Shown in pieces: positions 16,198-25,348 of a DNA stretch of 64,000 nucleotides; within the stretch, counting starts at the first letter, position 1; each line of letters starts with the position of its first letter. Location of the stretch: the NCBI GenBank assembly GCA_031963465.1, contig JASSUG010000009.1, forward strand, positions 1 to 64,000, read 5' to 3'. The position numbers and the translations under genes were made by a program. The notes under the pieces are model-generated. The model was not told the origin of the DNA. It made no database searches and saw nothing but the letters and a program-made list of their open reading frames with translations. This DNA is from Mycoavidus cysteinexigens_B (GTDB lineage: Bacteria > Pseudomonadota > Gammaproteobacteria > Burkholderiales > Burkholderiaceae).

Positions 16198-16671
16198 TCA
16201 TTTAACAAGCGTTAAATGCGAGCGCCGACTTTTTTTCTTAGCGTTAGTATCATCTTGCTTTTCCTTAGCGAGTAAGGTTTCCGTTGATGGCTCATTCGAT
16301 ACAGAGAGTGGATCCGTATTGTCTGCGCTAGACGCATCCGCTGCATTGTTCGACGACGCCTCTACCGGAAAGGCCATACCTTGACCATTTTCCAGTGCAT
16401 AAATAGCTAGCACATTCTCAACTGGCACTTCTATTTTATGCGCTCTGCCAGAAAATCGAGCGTTGAATTCAATCCAGTCATTGCGCATTTGCAAGCCGCT
16501 CGTTGCGCTAAAACTGATATTCAGCACAATCTCACCGTCACGGACGAATTCACGCGGAACTCGAACTTGGTTATCCACTCGCACCACAATATGCGGGGTA
16601 TAGCTATTATCGGTGCACCATTCATAAAGTGCGCGCAATAGATAAGGTTTGGTTGAAATCGCTTGCTCCAT
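16198..16671 (-). CDS. sspB: ClpXP protease specificity-enhancing factor SspB
   Basis: Adaptor that binds ssrA-tagged and other substrates and delivers them to ClpXP. The folded N-domain (residues 1-115) shows LLRALYEWCTDNSYTPHIVV, REFVRDGEIVLNISFSAT and WIEFNARFSGRAHKIEVPVENVLAIYA. A flexible acidic linker leads to a C-terminal basic ClpX-docking peptide ending in LTLVK. 157 residues. AAGGA lies seven bases before the ATG. Downstream partner of sspA, same strand, 94 bases apart. Confidence 0.92.
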   Translation of the reverse strand: MEQAISTKPYLLRALYEWCTDNSYTPHIVVRVDNQVRVPREFVRDGEIVLNISFSATSGLQMRNDWIEFNARFSGRAHKIEVPVENVLAIYALENGQGMAFPVEASSNNAADASSADNTDPLSVSNEPSTETLLAKEKQDDTNAKKKSRRSHLTLVK

Positions 16672-16765
16672 TCGATATCCTTGAAATGAAGGTCAGTGCG
16701 CCTGCCACAAGCAAAGCGCACTGGGCTATATGCAGATACAGCTATCGCATACGCCTTAAACCAGA

Positions 16766-17377
16766 TTAACGACGCATAACCTTTTCTGAAGGGGTCAATG
16801 CTTCAATGAAGGCAGGACGGCTAAAAATCCGCTCCGCGTATTTCATGAGTGACGCCGCATTCTTTGAAAGTTCAATGCCAAAATAATCAAGGCGCCATAG
16901 CAATGGCGCAATAGCTACGTCCAACATCGAAAACTCTTCGCCCAGCATATATTTATTTTTAATAAAAATCGGTGCTAATTGAGTTAAGCGATCGCGAATG
17001 GCATGACGCGCTTTTTCATGGATCTTGTCAGTTGAGCGGCCTTTAGCCGATTCAAGCGTAGCGACGTGCACAAACAATTCTTTTTCAAAGTTAAACAGAA
17101 AAAGACGCGCGCGCGCGCGTTGTGCTGGATCTGCGGGCATCAACTGCGGATGAGGAAACCGCTCATCAATATATTCGTTAATGATATTTGATTCGTATAG
17201 AATCAGGTCACGCTCCACTAAAATTGGCACTTGGCCATATGGATTCATGACTGCAATATCTTCCGGTTTATTGAAAAGATCAACATCCCGGATTTCAAAG
17301 TCCATCCCTTTTTCAAATAGGACCACCCGGCAACGCTGAGAAAACGGGCACGTCGCGCCGGAATATAAAATCATCAT
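16766..17377 (-). CDS. sspA: Stringent starvation protein A (GST-fold)
   Basis: RNA-polymerase-associated regulator with a glutathione-transferase fold but usually no transferase activity. Thioredoxin-like N-domain LYSGATCPFSQRCRVVLFEKG with the conserved NPYGQVPILVERD and LYESNIINEYIDERFPHP; the all-helical C-domain ends VMRR. 203 residues, complete. Preceded by AAGGA. It follows petC in the same direction after a 158-base spacer, the usual petABC-sspA-sspB order. Confidence 0.93.
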   Translation of the reverse strand: MMILYSGATCPFSQRCRVVLFEKGMDFEIRDVDLFNKPEDIAVMNPYGQVPILVERDLILYESNIINEYIDERFPHPQLMPADPAQRARARLFLFNFEKELFVHVATLESAKGRSTDKIHEKARHAIRDRLTQLAPIFIKNKYMLGEEFSMLDVAIAPLLWRLDYFGIELSKNAASLMKYAERIFSRPAFIEALTPSEKVMRR

Positions 17378-17535
17378 TTTTTTCTTTCCTTAAAAAACCA
17401 AAGGGCTGCACTACTTGCTGCCCATTCACTTCACTCTTCGCCCCTGCGAAAAGTCAAAACCACGTAACTCGCTGATGACTGCTTGCAGAGGCAATCAATT
17501 CACTTTAGCCTTATAGCAATCCGCTTAGACAATGT

Positions 17536-18276
17536 CTATTTAATTTCTTTCCAATAGTTTACATTCAACCGCCATGCGAAAAGACTGAGCATACTCAAAA
17601 ACACGATCACCCACACCCCAAGCCGTTTGCGCTGCTGTTGTACCGGTTCAGCCATCCACACCAAATAAGAGACTAAATCAGCCACTGCCGAATCATAATC
17701 CATTGGCGACAAGGTACCCGGTGTAAGTTGCCGGTAGCCTATATTTTTTTGACCGATAGCGTGTCCCGCACTACTCTCCCCTTCGCTTTGCAGTGTACGT
17801 TGTCCCTGTAACTGCCATAATACATGAGGCATCGCAACATTCTCAAAGACCTGATTGTTCCAGCCAGTAGGCCGAGTATCATCCCGGTAAAAACTTCTTA
17901 AGTAGGTATATAACCAGTCGCGCCCGCGCGCTCGGGCTTCCAAGGATAGGTCCGGCGCATCTGTGCCGAACCATGCTTTAGCATCGTCTACGCGCATGGC
18001 AATATGCATCATCTTGCCAACCTTGTCAGCGGTAAACAACAGATTGCTTTCAACCTCTGGCGCAGAAATACCAATGTCGCGTAGCCGACTATAGCGCATT
18101 TGGTTCGCACTATGACAATTTAAACAATAGTTCACGAAGAGCCGAGCACCGCGCTGCAGGGCAGCCAGGTCCCGCGTGCGATCAGGGGCTCGATCCAGTG
18201 CGACCGTTGGCTCATCTGCCAGCGCTGAAGTCACTATAACAGCAGCCAAGATCAATATTGAGAGCAGTGTTTTCAT
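17536..18276 (-). CDS. petC: Ubiquinol-cytochrome c reductase cytochrome c1 subunit
   Basis: Haem c subunit of the bc1 complex, passing electrons from the Rieske centre to soluble cytochrome c. Cleavable signal peptide (MKTLLSILILAAVIVTSALA), haem-binding CLNCHSAN around residue 51, and the c1 signature DWLYTYLRSFYRDDTRPTGWNN. A C-terminal membrane anchor (GVWVIVFLSMLSLFAWRL) ends the protein. 246 residues. Ribosome site AAAGGTGG. Third gene of petABC, 27 bases after petB. Confidence 0.95.
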   Translation of the reverse strand: MKTLLSILILAAVIVTSALADEPTVALDRAPDRTRDLAALQRGARLFVNYCLNCHSANQMRYSRLRDIGISAPEVESNLLFTADKVGKMMHIAMRVDDAKAWFGTDAPDLSLEARARGRDWLYTYLRSFYRDDTRPTGWNNQVFENVAMPHVLWQLQGQRTLQSEGESSAGHAIGQKNIGYRQLTPGTLSPMDYDSAVADLVSYLVWMAEPVQQQRKRLGVWVIVFLSMLSLFAWRLNVNYWKEIK

Positions 18277-18303
18277 TTAAATCCACCTTTCTTGACTGTC
18301 AAC

Positions 18304-19722
18304 TCACGATTTACGTGAAAAAGTGACACGGTCCGGCACTGGCTTAAAAACCCCACGCTGGCTCCAATAGGGCATGCCAAAGAAAAAGGCAAAATACAAC
18401 AGCGTGCATATTTGCGAAATCACGTTAGCCACTGGGGACGGTGGTTTAGTGCCAAGCACTGCCAGGGTTAAAAACACTAAGACAAATATCGTATATAAGA
18501 CTTTATGAAAAAAAGGCCGATAGCGGATTGATCTTGCCGGACTACGGTCCAGCCAGGGTAAAAAGAAAAGTGTCATCACCGCTCCGCCCATAATGACCAC
18601 CCCCCAAAATTTTGCTTCTGTGACCCGCATTGCCGCAATCACCAGCGCCATACCAATCGCCGAGATGGCTCTAGATTTAAGGGTACGCGCGCGCACTATG
18701 GCAAATAAACCCAGTAGGCCAAGCACGATCATTAAAACCAGCTTGAAGTCGTCCGTGGTGGCGCGCAGCATTGAATAAAATGCGGTGAAATACCAAACCG
18801 GCGCGATTTCAGTTGGCGTTTTTAATGAATCAGCCGGAATAAAATTATTGGCCTCAAGAAAATATCCCCCCATCTCTGGCGCAAAGAAAACAATCGCGCT
18901 AAAAATCAACAAGAAGATTGACACACTCATTAAATCATGCACCGTGTAGTATGGATGAAACGGCACCCCATCAAGCGGCACGCCATGCTCATTTGTTTTA
19001 TCTTTAATCTCAATGCCGTCCGGGTTATTCGAGCCAACTTGGTGCAATGCAATCAGATGCAGAGCAACCAGCAACAGCAACACCAATGGAATCGCAATCA
19101 CATGAAAAGCAAAGAAGCGATTTAGCGTGGCATCGCTGACCACATAATCGCCTCGAATCCATAGCGCCAGATCAGGGCCGATCAATGGAATAGCCGAAAA
19201 AAGATTGACGATAACTTGAGCCCCCCAATACGACATTTGACCCCACGGCAATAGGTAGCCAAAAAATGCTTCCGCCATCAAGCATAAAAAAATCAGACAG
19301 CCCAAAATCCAAACCAGTTCGCGCGGCTTACGATATGAGCCATATAAAAGCCCACGAAACATGTGCAAATAAAGCACCACAAAAAACATCGATGCGCCGG
19401 TCGAGTGCATGTAGCGAATCAACCAACCCCATGGTACTTCGCGCATGATGTACTCAACCGAAGAGAACGCAAGACTAGCCTCCGGTTTGTAATTCATCGT
19501 CAGAAAGATGCCAGTTACAATCTGGATCACCAACACCAGCAAGGCGAGCGAGCCGAAAAAATACCAAAAGTTAAAATTCTTGGGTGCGTAGTATTCTGAT
19601 AGATGATTCTTCCAAAACACCGATAATGGCAAGCGACGATCGATCCAAGCGAATACGCCGTTGGTTTCGACTGGAGCCTCAAGGGTAGATTCAGCAGGTG
19701 GTTTAGAAGGCTGACTGGTCAT
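18304..19722 (-). CDS. petB: Ubiquinol-cytochrome c reductase cytochrome b subunit
   Basis: Integral membrane haem b subunit that oxidises ubiquinol at Qo and reduces ubiquinone at Qi. Multiple membrane helices; His pairs for the two haems lie in RYMHSTGASMFFVVLYLHMFRG and RFFAFHVIAIPLVLLLLVALHLIALH. The Qo-site PEW equivalent is in TPTEIAPVWYFTAFYSMLRA. 472 residues, with the N-terminal extension seen in betaproteobacteria. The start codon directly follows the petA stop (TAA then ATG). Confidence 0.95.
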   Translation of the reverse strand: MTSQPSKPPAESTLEAPVETNGVFAWIDRRLPLSVFWKNHLSEYYAPKNFNFWYFFGSLALLVLVIQIVTGIFLTMNYKPEASLAFSSVEYIMREVPWGWLIRYMHSTGASMFFVVLYLHMFRGLLYGSYRKPRELVWILGCLIFLCLMAEAFFGYLLPWGQMSYWGAQVIVNLFSAIPLIGPDLALWIRGDYVVSDATLNRFFAFHVIAIPLVLLLLVALHLIALHQVGSNNPDGIEIKDKTNEHGVPLDGVPFHPYYTVHDLMSVSIFLLIFSAIVFFAPEMGGYFLEANNFIPADSLKTPTEIAPVWYFTAFYSMLRATTDDFKLVLMIVLGLLGLFAIVRARTLKSRAISAIGMALVIAAMRVTEAKFWGVVIMGGAVMTLFFLPWLDRSPARSIRYRPFFHKVLYTIFVLVFLTLAVLGTKPPSPVANVISQICTLLYFAFFFGMPYWSQRGVFKPVPDRVTFSRKS

Positions 19723-20343
19723 TTAAGCTTCTCCTTTTTCGTCTTTTCCAATTACTATTCGTGTCGATGAGAGAAACATATAAGGAGGCACATCCAGGTT
19801 TTGAGGAGCGGGCTTGTTTTTAAAAACCCGACCAGCAAGATCAAAAGTGGAACCATGGCAAGGGCATAACCAACCGCCTGGCCAATCGTTGGGTAGGCTG
19901 TGCTGTGGTCCGGTTTGAAAACGTGGCACCGGCGAGCATCCCAAGTGCGTACAGATACCAATTAAAACGAGTATATTAGGATGTTCAAGCCGCGCTCTAT
20001 ATTTGTTTTTACAGTAGTCGGGCAGTGGCATCGAGAAAGGATTTTTGCTATCAGGATCAGCAATCATGGGGTCAGCTTTGTCCACATCAGCCAACATCTC
20101 ATCGCTACGATTGACAATCCATACGGGTTTGCCGCGCCAGGCAACCGTCATCACCTCACCCGTGTGCAGGTGACTAATATCCGCCTCGACCGGCGCTCCA
20201 GCCGCCTTAGCCCGCTCTGACGGGGCCAATGACCCCGCAAAAGGCAACAGAGTCGCGATCCCTCCGATGCCACCCGCGACCGAAGTCGCAATCAGCCAGC
20301 GCCGGCGCTCACTATTAACCATTTTCCCTTGCTTGTCTCGCAT
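19723..20343 (-). CDS. petA: Ubiquinol-cytochrome c reductase Rieske iron-sulfur subunit
   Basis: 2Fe-2S subunit of bc1. N-terminal RRRWLIATSVAGGIGGIATLLPFAGS carries a twin-arginine-type signal anchor, exported by the Tat system encoded nearby. Cluster ligands are in CTHLGCSP and CPCHGSTFDLAGRVF (two Cys, two His). I chose the start MRDKQGK (206 residues), the N-terminus I remember from Burkholderia; the open frame extends to 20418, and GGGGG before 20349 also fits a start two codons earlier. First gene of petABC. Confidence 0.93.
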   Translation of the reverse strand: MRDKQGKMVNSERRRWLIATSVAGGIGGIATLLPFAGSLAPSERAKAAGAPVEADISHLHTGEVMTVAWRGKPVWIVNRSDEMLADVDKADPMIADPDSKNPFSMPLPDYCKNKYRARLEHPNILVLIGICTHLGCSPVPRFQTGPQHSLPNDWPGGWLCPCHGSTFDLAGRVFKNKPAPQNLDVPPYMFLSSTRIVIGKDEKGEA

Positions 20344-20520
20344 CAACATATACCCCCGTTTTTTTAGGCCGTATTCTGCTTCTTCTTTCATTATACCAAT
20401 CAGCCTAATCGAGAACATGCCCAGTCTGTGGGAAAATTTTCATTTCCATTAGGCAGCCTCATTAAATGTCTGCTTTTTCAAACAAAATTCCACTTTACAG
20501 ATTCCGTTTCACGGAATAAA

Positions 20521-20604
20521 TTAACAAATGATACAGTCGTTCGCGTGTGCTTCGAATGGCACGAAGACGGAGCGCATCGTGTGGAAATCGTCGATTACCA
20601 CTAA
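20521..20604 (+). pseudogene. C-terminal remnant of a HigB/RelE-type toxin
   Basis: Immediately upstream of the HigA antitoxin the frame ending at TAA 20602-20604 codes VVRVCFEWHEDGAHRVEIVDYH, the C-terminus of HigB toxins (typically WRxCFxW...VEIVDYH). The preceding sequence does not resemble the rest of the toxin and has no start with a ribosome site. The toxin is therefore truncated to its last ~22 residues. Confidence 0.7.
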
Positions 20605-20627
20605 GAAAGCGCTAAAAGGAATTTTAT

Positions 20628-20939
20628 ATGTCCGAGCTACTTGATGAAATTCACCCTGGCGAAATTCTCCTTGAAGAATTCATGAAACCTATGGGAATTA
20701 CAGCCCGGCGGCTAGCCGCTGACATCGATGTGTCTCCCAGCCGCATCAGTAACCTAGTGCATGGCTCACGTCCCATCACCGCCGATACTGCGTTACGGCT
20801 AGGGCTGTACTTTAATATGGAGCCGCGCTTTTGGCTAAACTTGCAAGCCGAATACGATATACGCGTAGCAACACGTACCTTAAAAGATAAACTTGTGCCG
20901 CGTATCCGCGTCTTACATCCGGTTACGGCGCCGGCTTAA
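20628..20939 (+). CDS. higA: HigA family addiction-module antitoxin (orphan)
   Basis: DNA-binding antitoxin with an Xre-type helix-turn-helix. HPGEILLEEFMKPMGITARRLAADIDVSPSRISNLVHGSRPITADTALRLG is the HigA/VapI signature; the C-terminal part (FWLNLQAEYDIRVA) is also typical. 103 residues, complete, preceded by AAAAGGA. Its cognate toxin upstream survives only as a fragment, so the antitoxin may now act only as a repressor or be a leftover. Confidence 0.88.
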   Translation: MSELLDEIHPGEILLEEFMKPMGITARRLAADIDVSPSRISNLVHGSRPITADTALRLGLYFNMEPRFWLNLQAEYDIRVATRTLKDKLVPRIRVLHPVTAPA

Positions 20940-20959
20940 GTTCATATACGCGGCTTTGC

Positions 20960-21706
20960 CTAAACCGGATTATCAATCTCAATAAAGCAATGCTCAATCT
21001 CAAAAGTACTCGCTAAATGCGCGCCTAGCGCCTGCACTCCGTAACGCTCCGTCGCGTGATGGCCCGCAGCCAAATAGGCAACACCGCTTTCGCGGGATAA
21101 ATGCGTCGTGGCCTCGGAGATTTCGCCACTCAGATACAGATCGGCACCGGCCTCAATGGCGTCGTTAAACAAACCCTGCGCAGCTCCTGTGCACCACGCT
21201 ACGCGACGCACCTTTTGGTGCGCGTCACCTAAGGTCAGTGGCTGACGACCTAATCGCTGAGCTACATGCGCCACCATAGCGTCTAAAGTAACCGGCGCCG
21301 GCAAAGTCGCCAGCCAGCCTAGCTGATTGGCCCCGAAACGCCCGTCCGCAACCCAGCCTAGGCGTGCCCCCAATTGAGCATTGTTGCCTAGCTCACGATG
21401 GGCATCGAGCGGTAGATGATACGCAAATAAATTAATATCATGCGCCAACAGCAGACGTAACCGCCGGTATTTCCAACCGGTGATAGGTAATGCCTCGTTT
21501 TTCCAGAAAAAACCATGATGCACCAAAATCGCATCTGCACCCCAAGCAAGTGCGGCCTCAAGTAAAGCCAATGAAGCCGTTACACCGGTTGCAAGTTTGT
21601 TGATTTGCCGTCGCCCTTCAACCTGCAACCCATTGGGGCAGTAATCTTGAAAACAATCCGCGGCCAATAGCCGGTTCAAGTACAATCTCAGTTCATTATT
21701 ATCCAT
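20960..21706 (-). CDS. Nif3-like dinuclear metal-centre protein (YbgI family)
   Basis: Nif3/DUF34 family; forms a hexameric ring with a di-metal site and has no settled reaction in most bacteria. Metal-ligand motifs: ILVHHGFFWKNE, FAYHLPLDAHRELGNN and the C-terminal YLAAGHHATERYGVQALGAHL. 248 residues, the usual two-domain form without the large insert. Divergent from the DegS-like protease, with only 20 bases between starts. Confidence 0.9.
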   Translation of the reverse strand: MDNNELRLYLNRLLAADCFQDYCPNGLQVEGRRQINKLATGVTASLALLEAALAWGADAILVHHGFFWKNEALPITGWKYRRLRLLLAHDINLFAYHLPLDAHRELGNNAQLGARLGWVADGRFGANQLGWLATLPAPVTLDAMVAHVAQRLGRQPLTLGDAHQKVRRVAWCTGAAQGLFNDAIEAGADLYLSGEISEATTHLSRESGVAYLAAGHHATERYGVQALGAHLASTFEIEHCFIEIDNPV

Positions 21707-21726
21707 ATTAGCTCTAATCTCTTTCC

Positions 21727-22935
21727 ATGCTTAAACGTTTCTGGCTCCTCTTCGCGCAAACGGTCACCCTGCTCTTGGCGCTTTTGTTTATTGTCGCCAC
21801 ATTAAAGCCTGAATGGCTACAAAGGCAAGGACAATTTGGCCAGCAATTGGGCTCATCCATTGTTGCCTTACGTGAAACCGCACCTGCGGCTAACCTCCGC
21901 AGCAAGCCAGAATGGTCTTATGCGGATGCTGCCCAAAAAGCCATGCCAGCTGTGGTGAATATATTTTCAAGCGCAGATGCCACGCCCACCCGGGACCTGC
22001 GCATGGAAGACCCGCTTTTTCGCTATTTTTTCGGTGATCATGGCGGCCGACGGCCACGGGAGCAACCCGAGTCAACGCTAGGCTCAGGCGTCATTGTCAG
22101 CCCAGAAGGGTACATTCTAACCAATGACCATGTGGTCGACGGCGCAGATGAAATCGAAATCGCCCTCGCAGACGGGCGCAAAGCGCCCGCCAAAGTGATT
22201 GGCACCGATCCAGAAACCGACCTTGCCATCTTAAAGGTCAATTTACCTAATCTCCCTGCCATCACGCTTGGCCGCATGGAAGAGGCGCGCATTGGCGATG
22301 TCGTGCTTGCCATCGGCAACCCTTTCGCAGTTGGTCAAACCGTTACCATGGGCATTATTAGCGCGCTTGGGCGTAACCATCTCGGCATTAATACCTTTGA
22401 AAATTTCATTCAGACCGATGCCCCGATTAATCCAGGCAATTCTGGCGGCGCATTAGTTGACAAAAATGGTCATTTACTCGGCATTAATACTGCTATTTAT
22501 TCGGCATCGCGTAGTGGCGGCTCATTAGGCATCGGTTTTGCGATTCCAATTTCTACTGCGCGTAGCGTTCTTGAAAGCATTATCTCCACGGGTGCTGTTA
22601 CACGCGGCTGGATCGGTATCGAACCTCAGGATATTACGCCAGAAATTGCTGAATCATTTGATCTAGAGCGTCAATCTGGCGCCATCGTTGCCGGCGTGTT
22701 GCAAGGCGGCCCAGCTCATAAAGCCGGCATACGCCCAGGCGATATTTTGGTTGACGTCAATGGCACGCATATCGATGACACGACTGAATTGCTAGATGTG
22801 ATTGCACAAATTAAACCCGGCACCGAGGCAAAATTACATATTGTGCGTAAAAATAAGCCTTTAGATATCATTGTGGCAATTGGCAAACGCCCACTGCCGC
22901 CTAAAAATACACCACGCAGTGATGAAGTTAACTAA
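21727..22935 (+). CDS. DegS/HtrA-type periplasmic serine protease, membrane-anchored, one PDZ
   Basis: Trypsin-like S1C protease. One N-terminal membrane anchor (LLFAQTVTLLLALLFIVATL), then the protease domain with His in TNDHVVDGADEIEI, Asp in DPETDLAILKV and the nucleophile Ser in NPGNSGGALVDKNG. A single PDZ domain follows (GAIVAGVLQGGPAHKAGIRPGDILVDVNG). 402 residues. The anchor plus single PDZ architecture fits DegS, the site-1 protease of the sigmaE cascade, rather than DegP/DegQ. Its end overlaps the convergent tatC by eight bases. Confidence 0.9.
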   Translation: MLKRFWLLFAQTVTLLLALLFIVATLKPEWLQRQGQFGQQLGSSIVALRETAPAANLRSKPEWSYADAAQKAMPAVVNIFSSADATPTRDLRMEDPLFRYFFGDHGGRRPREQPESTLGSGVIVSPEGYILTNDHVVDGADEIEIALADGRKAPAKVIGTDPETDLAILKVNLPNLPAITLGRMEEARIGDVVLAIGNPFAVGQTVTMGIISALGRNHLGINTFENFIQTDAPINPGNSGGALVDKNGHLLGINTAIYSASRSGGSLGIGFAIPISTARSVLESIISTGAVTRGWIGIEPQDITPEIAESFDLERQSGAIVAGVLQGGPAHKAGIRPGDILVDVNGTHIDDTTELLDVIAQIKPGTEAKLHIVRKNKPLDIIVAIGKRPLPPKNTPRSDEVN

Positions 22936-23680
22936 CCTGCTCTTCTTTTTTGAGCAATAGTCGCGCAGCGAGCAAGCCTATTTCATAGAGCATAATCAGT
23001 GGCACCGCCAACAAAAATTGTGAAAGCACATCTGGCGGGGTCACAACGGCGGCAATAATAAAAGCGCCAACGATAATATAAGGCCTGATTTGCTTAAGCT
23101 TGCTCAAAGTCAGCACCCCCATGCGTACTAGCAACACGACCACGATCGGCACTTCAAATGCGATCCCAAAAGCTAGAAACAGAGTTAACGCAAAACTTAG
23201 ATAATGGTCGATATCGGTTGCCATCTGTACGCCAAGCGGCTCATTGTAATGCGCCATGACGCGAAAAATTGCTGGAAACACCAAGAAATAAGCGAGCGCC
23301 ATCCCGCTTAAAAAAAGGGCATAACTACTGCCGACAAGTGGCACAATCAGCTTCTTCTCATGCTGATAAAGCCCAGGCGCAATAAACGCCCATAACTGAT
23401 AGAGCACAAACGGTAATGCAATCACCAATGCAACTAACAGCGTAACCTTGATCGGCACGAAAAAAGAACCCGTGACATCTAGCACAATCATTTTGCCATC
23501 TTTAGGCAAATTGCTCAGTAAAGGGCGCACCAACAGCCGGAAAATATCCGGTGCCCAATAGATCAGCCCAATAAATACAATGAGCACGGCAGCCCCTGCC
23601 CGCATGACCCGACTGCGCAGTTCGACCAGATGAGAAATAAACGTGTCTTCGCCGGTTGTAGTGGATTGAGGAGGGTTCAC
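22928..23680 (-). CDS. tatC: Twin-arginine translocase subunit TatC
   Basis: Core receptor of the Tat pathway, which exports folded proteins such as the Rieske subunit. Six membrane helices; the N-terminus has FISHLVELRSRVMRAG, the signal-peptide-binding element, and the first periplasmic loop has LPKDGKMIVLDVTGSFFVPIKV. 250 residues. Last gene of tatABC, 27 bases after tatB. Its 3' end overlaps the convergent protease gene. Confidence 0.95.
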   Translation of the reverse strand: MNPPQSTTTGEDTFISHLVELRSRVMRAGAAVLIVFIGLIYWAPDIFRLLVRPLLSNLPKDGKMIVLDVTGSFFVPIKVTLLVALVIALPFVLYQLWAFIAPGLYQHEKKLIVPLVGSSYALFLSGMALAYFLVFPAIFRVMAHYNEPLGVQMATDIDHYLSFALTLFLAFGIAFEVPIVVVLLVRMGVLTLSKLKQIRPYIIVGAFIIAAVVTPPDVLSQFLLAVPLIMLYEIGLLAARLLLKKEEQVS

Positions 23681-23707
23681 GCCAAGGTCAATAGATAGGG
23701 GGAATTT

Positions 23708-24160
23708 TTAGAAAAACCGGCGCAAGTTTGCGGGTTTGTACCGCACCATACGCGCCGCCGCCGACTGCACATGCATCCGCTTACGGGCTGTACGCTTGTA
23801 CCAGACTGGCAACACCGACTGTTTAATGCGCCAATTGCTACGTTTAGGCAAAGTTGCTGGACGCCGAATCGATGGCAAAGTACTGTCTACCGTAGCACTT
23901 TTTTCGGGGGGTAGATGCCCCGCATCATAGAAAGACGGTTCTCCCTGCTGCACCGCTTGCTCAAACTGAGTGTGCATTTTCCGCAACTCTTCGACTTCAA
24001 GCTCTCGGCTGACCTCAGCTTTGACCTCACTTATATAGCGTTGCGCCCGCCCAAGCAAGGTCCCAGCCGTGCGTGCAACACGCGGCAGACGTTGCGGGCC
24101 AAGTACAATAAGTGCAACCACACCAATCAGTGCAAGCTTTGCCAAACCGAGATCGAACAT
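23708..24160 (-). CDS. tatB: Sec-independent translocase subunit TatB
   Basis: Single-span partner of TatC. MFDLGLAKLALIGVVALIVLGPQRLPRVARTAG is the membrane helix with the LGP hinge, followed by an amphipathic helix and a charged cytoplasmic tail (VKAEVSRELEVEELRKMHTQF). 150 residues; the basic C-terminal tail (KRTARKRMHVQSAAARMVRY) is unremarkable for the family, which is variable there. Confidence 0.92.
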   Translation of the reverse strand: MFDLGLAKLALIGVVALIVLGPQRLPRVARTAGTLLGRAQRYISEVKAEVSRELEVEELRKMHTQFEQAVQQGEPSFYDAGHLPPEKSATVDSTLPSIRRPATLPKRSNWRIKQSVLPVWYKRTARKRMHVQSAAARMVRYKPANLRRFF

Positions 24161-24186
24161 ATGAAAAGCAAAGCCGGTTTATTGGA

Positions 24187-24429
24187 TTAATATATATCGC
24201 GCTCTAGGGGTTTATTTGTTGCCTCAGGCTGAGTTGTATCAAGACCCGATACTCTTTTCTGTTTGTGCTCAGGCGAAGCGTGTTCACCCTCACGCATACC
24301 GTCTTTGAAGCCTTTAATTGCACTACCCAGATCACTGCCAATGTTGCGCAGCTTTTTAGTGCCAAATACAAGCGCAACAATCAAAAGGACAATCAGCCAA
24401 TGCAAAGGACTGCCTAAACCTGTAAACAT
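24187..24429 (-). CDS. tatA: Sec-independent translocase subunit TatA
   Basis: Pore-forming Tat subunit: LHWLIVLLIVALVFGTKKLRNIGSDLGSAIKGFKDGM shows the membrane helix, FG hinge and amphipathic helix. The start at 24429 (MFTGLG) is favoured because AAGGA lies eight bases upstream; the ATG two codons earlier is too close to it. The N-terminus differs from the common MGSxSIWHW form. 80 residues. First gene of tatABC. Confidence 0.92.
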   Translation of the reverse strand: MFTGLGSPLHWLIVLLIVALVFGTKKLRNIGSDLGSAIKGFKDGMREGEHASPEHKQKRVSGLDTTQPEATNKPLERDIY

Positions 24430-24475
24430 AATCATTTTCCTTTTACGTCACCCATGCTACGCGGAATGTGGGCAT

Positions 24476-24838
24476 TCACCCCATACGCGACCATGGTCCA
24501 GGCCCACCAAGAATATGCGCATGCAAATGATACACCTCTTGACCGCCACCCGGACCGGTATTAATCACCGTACGAAAACCTGTGTTACCTCCAGTATAGT
24601 CAACTCCAAGCTGCGCTGCGAGCCGCGGCAATAACGTCATCATTCGACCAAGCAGCGGCGCCTCTTGCGGGCCACAATTAGAGAGTGCCTCAATATGCTG
24701 ACGCGGAATCACCAGCACATGCACAGGAGCGGCCGGCCGGATATCGTGAAAGGCGTAGAACTCATCATCCTCATACACTTTTTTACTCGGTATTTTGCCG
24801 GCTGCAATCTTGCAAAAAAGACAATCGTCGTGGTTCAT
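24476..24838 (-). CDS. HIT family protein (HINT-type nucleotide hydrolase)
   Basis: Histidine-triad purine nucleoside phosphoramidase-like enzyme. CLFCKIAAGKIPSKKVYEDDEFYAFHDIRPAAPVHVLVIPRQH is the HINT N-terminal signature, and the triad is HLHAHILGG near residue 107. 120 residues, complete. In the his-HIT-tat gene order common in betaproteobacteria. Confidence 0.93.
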   Translation of the reverse strand: MNHDDCLFCKIAAGKIPSKKVYEDDEFYAFHDIRPAAPVHVLVIPRQHIEALSNCGPQEAPLLGRMMTLLPRLAAQLGVDYTGGNTGFRTVINTGPGGGQEVYHLHAHILGGPGPWSRMG

Positions 24839-24888
24839 AATATTCGCTTAACACTATGGATGATGAAAGAGTTCTATCTTATTGCATT

Positions 24889-25263
24889 TTATATTGGCTT
24901 ACGATCATTTAAATGGAGCCAACCCCGAATAATCCGGTACGTCACCCAAAGTACAGACCCCCACACTATCAGTTTGCCAATAAATATGCCCTGAAATAAC
25001 CAACTCAGCCCCCCCAATCCCACAGACCACCAAAAGGTGTAAATTTGCCAACTAAAATGGCTAGCGTAGAAGGTTCCGCTTGCATCCCTGCGCTTCACAT
25101 AATTAATCATCACAGCAACCACTGCGCTCACGCCGATGAACAAGGACAGCGCATACAGTCCATACAGGACGTGCGTCAAAGTCCGTAAACGGCGTTCTTG
25201 CTCAACCGGGAGCACATCACTGGCTGCCAATATTGGCCTACTTCCAAATTGATCGTTACTCAT
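24889..25263 (-). CDS. Small integral membrane protein, DUF4870-like
   Basis: Unknown function. About three membrane helices (LYALSLFIGVSAVVAVMINYV, FWWSVGLGGLSWLFQGIFIG, LIVWGSVLWVTYRIIRGWLHL) with a cytoplasmic N-terminus. The YASHFSWQIYTFWW motif between helices is characteristic of DUF4870/Tic20-like proteins. 124 residues. In Burkholderia this gene sits between hisE and the HIT gene, as here. Confidence 0.75.
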   Translation of the reverse strand: MSNDQFGSRPILAASDVLPVEQERRLRTLTHVLYGLYALSLFIGVSAVVAVMINYVKRRDASGTFYASHFSWQIYTFWWSVGLGGLSWLFQGIFIGKLIVWGSVLWVTYRIIRGWLHLNDRKPI

Positions 25264-25348
25264 GGTTCAGTTTCCCTAAGTTCTCAAATTTGTGATGCGA
25301 AAGTTAATCATTAACGGTTAGCGTTTAAGCGTGATTTAATATAGAAAT

